Assembly: GCA_964588705.1 (NCBI GenBank)
Contig: CAZPQV010000069.1
Coordinates: forward strand, 1-9,950
Length of the DNA: 9,950 nucleotides
Origin: CAZPQV01 sp964588705
GTDB lineage: Bacteria > Bacteroidota > Bacteroidia > Flavobacteriales > Weeksellaceae
Direction: 5' to 3'
Of the stretch, positions 5,935 to 9,950 are shown one piece after another. A program made the position numbers and the translations under genes. The notes under the pieces are model-generated. The model worked only from the letters and a program-made list of their open reading frames with translations, searched no databases and was not told where the DNA came from. How positions within the stretch are numbered: the stretch's first letter is position 1; the number at the start of each line of letters is the position of its first letter.

Positions 5935-8139
5935 ATGAAAAATAAACTTTTACCAATTCTTGCCCTACTGATTGCTCCTGCAGCAATTTCACAAGAATTT
6001 AATCTTAAAAACATTCAAAAATTGACGTCCGGCGGAGACAATGCCGAGGCCTATTTCTCCCCGAATAATCAGATGCTGACGATGCAGGTGACCAATCCTG
6101 CAGTTGGTGTAGAATGTGATCAGATCTATCTTCTCGATCTAAATAAAGCCAATCCTTCTTCAGATGATTTAAAACTGATTTCCACGGGAAAAGGAAGAAC
6201 CACGTGCTCTTTCTTTATGCCTGATGGTAAACACATTCTCTATGGTTCCACGCACGCTGCAAATGCACAATGTCCGCCAAAACCGGCGCCAAGAGCTGAC
6301 GGAAAATATCTTTGGCCTATCTACCGAGAATTCGATATTTATGTTGCAGATTTAAACGGAAATGTTGTAAAACAGCTTACCAATGAAGTTGGTTACGATG
6401 CAGAAGCTGTGGTTTCTCCGGACGGAAAATACATTGTTTTCACTTCAACAAGAAGTGGCGATCTCGAACTTTGGAGAATGGATATTGACGGAAAAAATTT
6501 GAAACAGCTGACTTTTCAACTGGGATATGACGGCGGTGCATTTTTCTCCCACGACTCAAAAAAACTGGTATTCCGTTCTTCACGTCCAAAAACTGAGGCC
6601 GAAATTAAAGAATACAAAGACCTTCTTGCACAGGATTTGGTAGCACCAACCAACATGGAAATTTATACCATGGATATTGACGGTTCTAACCTGAAACAGG
6701 TTACCAATCTTGGAAAAGCAAACTGGTCGCCATATTTTCATCCTTCAGATAAAAAGATTCTGTTCTCTTCTAACCATCATTCTACAAGAGGATACGATTT
6801 TCAGATCTATTCCATTGATATTGACGGAACCAATCTTAAGCAAATTACTTATGAAAGTGAGTTTAATGCCTTTCCAATGTTTTCACCGGACGGAAAAAAG
6901 CTCGTGTTCTCAAGCAACAGAAATGCGGACAAACAGCATGAAACCAATGTTTTTATTGCAGATTGGATTGAAAATGATGTGGCTGAAAATGTTTCCAAAC
7001 AAAACTTGAAAAAGCATATTTCCTATTTGTCATCAGACGATCTTCAGGGAAGACTTACCGGAAGTGAAGGCGAGAAAAAAGCTGCAAAATACATCGCGAA
7101 AGAACTGAAACGTGCCAAAGTAAAAACTACGATTCAACCGTTTGAATATTCTGTAAAACTGAATCCTCATGATGAAACTTCATCTAAACCAATGAGGGGT
7201 AATAACGTTGTAGGATTTTTGGATAATGGTGCTAAAAAAACTGTAGTTATCGGAGCACATTACGATCATATCGGACTGAATGAGCACAATAATTCTACCC
7301 TTCCGAATTCCAAAGGACAAATACACAATGGCGCTGATGACAATGCTTCGGGAGTTTCCGCCGTATTGGAATTAGCGAGAATGTTTGGTAAAAACAGGAA
7401 AAAAGAAAATGTAAATTTTGTTTTTGCTTTATTCTCCGGAGAGGAAGACGGATTGATTGGTTCTAAACATCTTGCAGAACATTTACTGAAAGACCGAAAA
7501 GATATCAAAGCAATGATTAATCTTGATATGGTTGGCCGTTTGAATAAAGACAAAGAACTTACGGTTGGCGGTATTGGAACAAGCCCTGTATTCGGGGATA
7601 TGATTAAGAAATATAAGCCTGCCGGATATAATCTTGCAATCGACAGTTCAGGTGTCGGATCTTCGGATCATACCTCATTTTATCTGAAAGATATTCCGGT
7701 GCTGTTTTTCTTTACAGGAACTCACGGAGATTATCATAAACCTAGTGATGATGAGGAACTCATAAATTATGGCGGCGTAAAAACCATCACAAATTATGTT
7801 TACGGAATTGCAAACGAAATTTCAAAAACAGAGAATCTTCCGTTTACCAAAACCAAAATGACGCAATCGAGAGTCGTTCCAAAATACAAGGTTTCTCTTG
7901 GAGTAATGCCAAGTTACGCAGATTCGAGTGACGGACTAAGAATTGACGGTGTTACCGATAACCGACCAGCTGCAGCGGCGGGCGTTCAACAGGGTGATAT
8001 TCTTATGGCCATTGGAAAATGTGAAGTAAAAGAAGTTTACAGCTATATGGAATGTCTGTCGAAATTTAATGCCGGCGACGAAACCACCATCACCATACGA
8101 AGAAACGGTGAAGAAAAAGTTCTGAATGTAAAATTCTGA
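5935..8139 (+). CDS. Exported beta-propeller / M28 zinc metallopeptidase / PDZ protein
   Basis: A 734-residue exported protein. Residues 1-19 are a type I signal peptide (hydrophobic LLPILALLIAPAA, likely cut after AIS before QEF). Residues about 25-345 form a TolB/PD40-like propeller, with repeats carrying MDIDG-x-NLKQLT at nucleotides 6478, 6670 and 6814 and a weaker one (ADLNG) at 6346. Residues about 350-640 are an M28 (aminopeptidase-type) domain with a complete di-zinc site: His442 and Asp444 (AHYDH), Asp468 (GADDN), Glu503/Glu504 (SGEED; catalytic base and ligand), Asp531 (NLDMVG) and His601 (DYHKPSDD). Residues about 653-734 are a PDZ domain (GVQQGDIL at 683-690) that ends the chain. 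There is no type IX C-terminal signal domain and no lipobox Cys, so periplasmic residence is likely. The expected activity is aminopeptidase-like hydrolysis of peptides; the substrate is unknown. Convergent with clpS. Confidence 0.9.
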   Translation: MKNKLLPILALLIAPAAISQEFNLKNIQKLTSGGDNAEAYFSPNNQMLTMQVTNPAVGVECDQIYLLDLNKANPSSDDLKLISTGKGRTTCSFFMPDGKHILYGSTHAANAQCPPKPAPRADGKYLWPIYREFDIYVADLNGNVVKQLTNEVGYDAEAVVSPDGKYIVFTSTRSGDLELWRMDIDGKNLKQLTFQLGYDGGAFFSHDSKKLVFRSSRPKTEAEIKEYKDLLAQDLVAPTNMEIYTMDIDGSNLKQVTNLGKANWSPYFHPSDKKILFSSNHHSTRGYDFQIYSIDIDGTNLKQITYESEFNAFPMFSPDGKKLVFSSNRNADKQHETNVFIADWIENDVAENVSKQNLKKHISYLSSDDLQGRLTGSEGEKKAAKYIAKELKRAKVKTTIQPFEYSVKLNPHDETSSKPMRGNNVVGFLDNGAKKTVVIGAHYDHIGLNEHNNSTLPNSKGQIHNGADDNASGVSAVLELARMFGKNRKKENVNFVFALFSGEEDGLIGSKHLAEHLLKDRKDIKAMINLDMVGRLNKDKELTVGGIGTSPVFGDMIKKYKPAGYNLAIDSSGVGSSDHTSFYLKDIPVLFFFTGTHGDYHKPSDDEELINYGGVKTITNYVYGIANEISKTENLPFTKTKMTQSRVVPKYKVSLGVMPSYADSSDGLRIDGVTDNRPAAAAGVQQGDILMAIGKCEVKEVYSYMECLSKFNAGDETTITIRRNGEEKVLNVKF

Positions 8140-8146
8140 TAAAAAG

Positions 8147-8171
8147 AAAAGCCACTGAAAAGTGGCTTTTT
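8147..8171. terminator. Bidirectional terminator between the peptidase gene and clpS
   Basis: GCCACT (8151-8156) and AGTGGC (8161-8166) flank a GAAA tetraloop. Four A:T pairs extend the stem, with T-tracts for both orientations. It starts 7 bp after the peptidase stop and ends 3 bp before the clpS stop codon, so it serves both converging transcripts. Confidence 0.88.
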
Positions 8172-8174
8172 ATC

Positions 8175-8483
8175 TTATACGATTTCGCTTGTTAATCCCC
8201 TTGAAATCAACTTATCATGCATTGGTTTCAGGGTTTCCATATCTCCTGTTTTCACAGTACATTTTCCTTTGTAGTGCACGAGGATGGTGCACTGTTCTGC
8301 CTGTTCCGGAGTGTGTTTACAGATTTCAATCAGACATTCGATTACAAAGTCGAAAGTATTGACATCATCATTCCAGAGGACGAGTTTATAAACTTCGTCT
8401 TCCTGCTCCATCAGCGCTATTTCCTCTTCATATTCACGCTGTGGATTATCGTAATTTTTTGAAAAATATATCTTTTCTAACAT
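8175..8483 (-). CDS. clpS: ATP-dependent Clp protease adaptor ClpS
   Basis: A 102-residue N-degron adaptor that binds proteins with bulky hydrophobic N-terminal residues and hands them to the ClpAP or ClpCP protease in the cytoplasm. The N-terminal 30 residues are acidic and flexible, as expected for the extension that engages the unfoldase. The core has WNDDVNTFDFV, with Asn38 and Asp39 aligning to the E. coli Asn34/Asp35 pair that holds the substrate's alpha-amino group. LVHYKGK supplies His70, equivalent to E. coli His66. The position matching the E. coli gatekeeper Met40 appears to be Phe44. No clpA/clpC is adjacent. The ATG is 12 bp after the stop of the upstream CNNM-family gene, so the two are probably one transcript. 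Confidence 0.95.
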   Translation of the reverse strand: MLEKIYFSKNYDNPQREYEEEIALMEQEDEVYKLVLWNDDVNTFDFVIECLIEICKHTPEQAEQCTILVHYKGKCTVKTGDMETLKPMHDKLISRGLTSEIV

Positions 8484-8495
8484 CTTTAATTTTAA

Positions 8496-9854
8496 TTAAT
8501 TCTCACCAAACTCATCAATGGTATCATCGGTAAGTTTTGGTTCATCATAAACCAGCTCAACAAGTTCAACGCTCTTGTTATTCATTTTAAGGATTTTGAA
8601 ATGATAATCACCGATTTCAAATTCCTGATTTTCTTCCGGAATTTCTTCCAGCTCGTGAAGGATTAATCCGGCAAGTGTATTGAAGTCGTTGTCTTCAGAA
8701 AGTGGAAATTCTTTTGGTAAAAACTCATTGATCTCATCCAACGGTTGCGTTGCCTGAACCCAATATACATTTTCGCCCACTTTATCAACGATTTTATCTT
8801 CGTCGTCTTCCTCATCCTGAATTTCACCAACCAATTCTTCCAAAATATCTTCTAAAGTAATGATTCCTTCAGTTCCGCCAAATTCATCAATTACAATAGC
8901 CAAATGCTGCTTTTTCTGCTGGAATACTTTCAGTAAATCCGAAATCTTTTTACTTCCAACTACAAAAAATGCTTCTCTCATTAAACCGCGAAGAATTTCG
9001 TGATCGACCTCTCCTTTTCTGCGGATGTATTCGCGGATGATTTCTTTGGTATAAAAAATACCGATAATATTATCAATCGAATCATCATAAACCGGAATTC
9101 TCGAGTAACCGCTGTCCATGATTTCGCTGATGATTTCTTCTACAGGATCTTCAATATCTATGGAAAGAATGTTCTGTCTTGGCACCATAATCTGTTTTGC
9201 AGAATGGTCGGTAAAGTCAAAAGCATTCTTAATAATTTCATAATTTTCCTCCTGAATCTCACCCGAATCTGCGCTCTGCTTTACCAAAAGCTGTAATTCT
9301 TCCGTAGAGTGAATATCCTGATCGGATGCCGGATGAATTTTAATCAGTCTTAAGAAAGCGTTTGACATTTGATTCATCGTCCAGATAAACGGTTTGAAAA
9401 CTGTATAGAAGATTCTCAGCGGCATAGAAATTACCATTGTCGTTGGTTCTGCTTTTCTGATGGCAATCGATTTTGGAATCAGTTCTCCAAAAACGATGTG
9501 CATTACCGTAATAATCAGGAAGCTCAACACCAACGAAATTGTAGTGATCAGCGTTTGATCCAAATCTAAATTGAAATTGACGAAAAGTTTTTCGATGAGG
9601 TGATGCATGGCGCTTTCCCCAACCCAACCTAACGCAAGAGATGCTAAAGTAATCCCAAGCTGTGTTGCAGAAAGATACTCGTCGAGATGCTTTATGATGT
9701 GCTCCGCCTGCTTTGCCATTGAGTTTCCTTCAGCAGCTTTCAGGTGGATTTGTGAGTAACGTACTTTTACGATTGAAAATTCAGCGGCTACGAAAAAGCC
9801 ATTAAGTAATACTAAAAATAAGGCTAATAGAAGTTTGACGACGTCTGAGTCCAT
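8496..9854 (-). CDS. CNNM-CBS-CorC family membrane protein ('hemolysin family' / magnesium-cobalt efflux type)
   Basis: A 452-residue inner-membrane protein of the CNNM/CorB class, members of which transport Mg2+ or Co2+. Residues 1-190 hold the DUF21/CNNM membrane domain, with a first helix LLLALFLVLLNGFFVAAEF and further hydrophobic segments containing SATQLGITLASLALGWVGE and FGELIPKSIAI. A pair of CBS domains follows at about 223-280 (IMVPRQN...SGYSRIPVYDD) and 285-345 (AIVIDEFGGTEGIITLEDIL). An acidic linker (DEEDDEDK) leads to a CorC/HlyC domain at about 365-445 (EDNDFNTLAGLIL). The old 'hemolysin' name is misleading. GldE of gliding bacteria has the same architecture, but no gld gene is nearby, so I do not use that name. 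A TATCTTTG promoter element lies 26 bp upstream; clpS follows at 12 bp. Confidence 0.93.
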   Translation of the reverse strand: MDSDVVKLLLALFLVLLNGFFVAAEFSIVKVRYSQIHLKAAEGNSMAKQAEHIIKHLDEYLSATQLGITLASLALGWVGESAMHHLIEKLFVNFNLDLDQTLITTISLVLSFLIITVMHIVFGELIPKSIAIRKAEPTTMVISMPLRIFYTVFKPFIWTMNQMSNAFLRLIKIHPASDQDIHSTEELQLLVKQSADSGEIQEENYEIIKNAFDFTDHSAKQIMVPRQNILSIDIEDPVEEIISEIMDSGYSRIPVYDDSIDNIIGIFYTKEIIREYIRRKGEVDHEILRGLMREAFFVVGSKKISDLLKVFQQKKQHLAIVIDEFGGTEGIITLEDILEELVGEIQDEEDDEDKIVDKVGENVYWVQATQPLDEINEFLPKEFPLSEDNDFNTLAGLILHELEEIPEENQEFEIGDYHFKILKMNNKSVELVELVYDEPKLTDDTIDEFGEN

Positions 9855-9880
9855 TTAAAAAATTAATAAACAATATCGTG

Positions 9881-9888
9881 CAAAGATA
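9881..9888 (-). promoter_or_regulatory. Bacteroidota -7 promoter element for the CNNM-clpS operon
   Basis: On the minus strand this reads TATCTTTG, a full match to TAnnTTTG, ending 26 bp before the ATG at 9854 (leader about 20 nt). A clean TTG at -33 is not visible. The remaining sequence to the window edge is AT-rich, without any gene I can identify. Confidence 0.6.
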
Positions 9889-9950
9889 CTCATTTTTCCT
9901 GAGTCATTACTTCTTAGTTTTCAAAAGATTAAACATAGAAAAGAGCACAC

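Noticed and set aside
8496..9854. Naming the CNNM-CBS-CorC gene gldE, or a haemolysin
   Set aside because: GldE shares the architecture, but no gliding gene is adjacent. The haemolysin label is historical and nothing here indicates a toxin.

Overview
The window looks like a chromosomal segment from a flavobacterium (Bacteroidota), most likely of the Chryseobacterium group (Weeksellaceae). The evidence is AT-rich DNA, a porQ (type IX secretion) to cmk linkage, a lipoprotein-type Omp85 protein (TamL), promoter boxes of the Bacteroidota TAnnTTTG type, starts without Shine-Dalgarno sequences, and short GC-stem/U-tract terminators. The genus is inferred from the feel of the protein sequences, not from a search.

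Layout. (1) Positions 1-1196, plus strand: the 3' end of porQ, then cmk, 18 bp apart. (2) Positions 1223-2581, plus strand: a three-gene cluster of small envelope proteins. These are a YtxH-domain protein with a hendecad-repeat tail (interrupted by a 10-N assembly gap), a two-helix YqjE/holin-III-like membrane protein, and an unrecognised protein with an N-terminal charged helix and a C-terminal membrane segment. A strong hairpin terminator sits after the first gene and a bidirectional one after the third. (3) Positions 2583-5864: a TrmH/SpoU-family RNA methyltransferase (minus) and tamL (plus), arranged head to head with overlapping 5' ends. Each gene's best promoter match lies inside the other's reading frame. 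(4) Positions 5935-8139, plus: an exported beta-propeller/M28 metallopeptidase/PDZ protein. (5) Positions 8175-9854, minus: a CNNM-CBS-CorC membrane protein followed at 12 bp by clpS. They probably form one transcript from a TATCTTTG promoter at 9881-9888, and they converge on the peptidase gene at a shared terminator.

Functionally the window is mostly envelope biology: type IX secretion, outer-membrane assembly, small membrane/stress proteins, an exported peptidase and a probable ion transporter. Housekeeping genes (cmk, an RNA methyltransferase, clpS) are interspersed. I see no mobile element, CRISPR array, tRNA/rRNA or defence system, and no gene-free stretch over 300 bp. The most interesting items are the YtxH/YqjE-like/unknown cluster, whose layout recalls enterobacterial yqjD-yqjE-yqjK, and the interlocked divergent 5' ends of tamL and the methyltransferase. 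I do not claim a new system.
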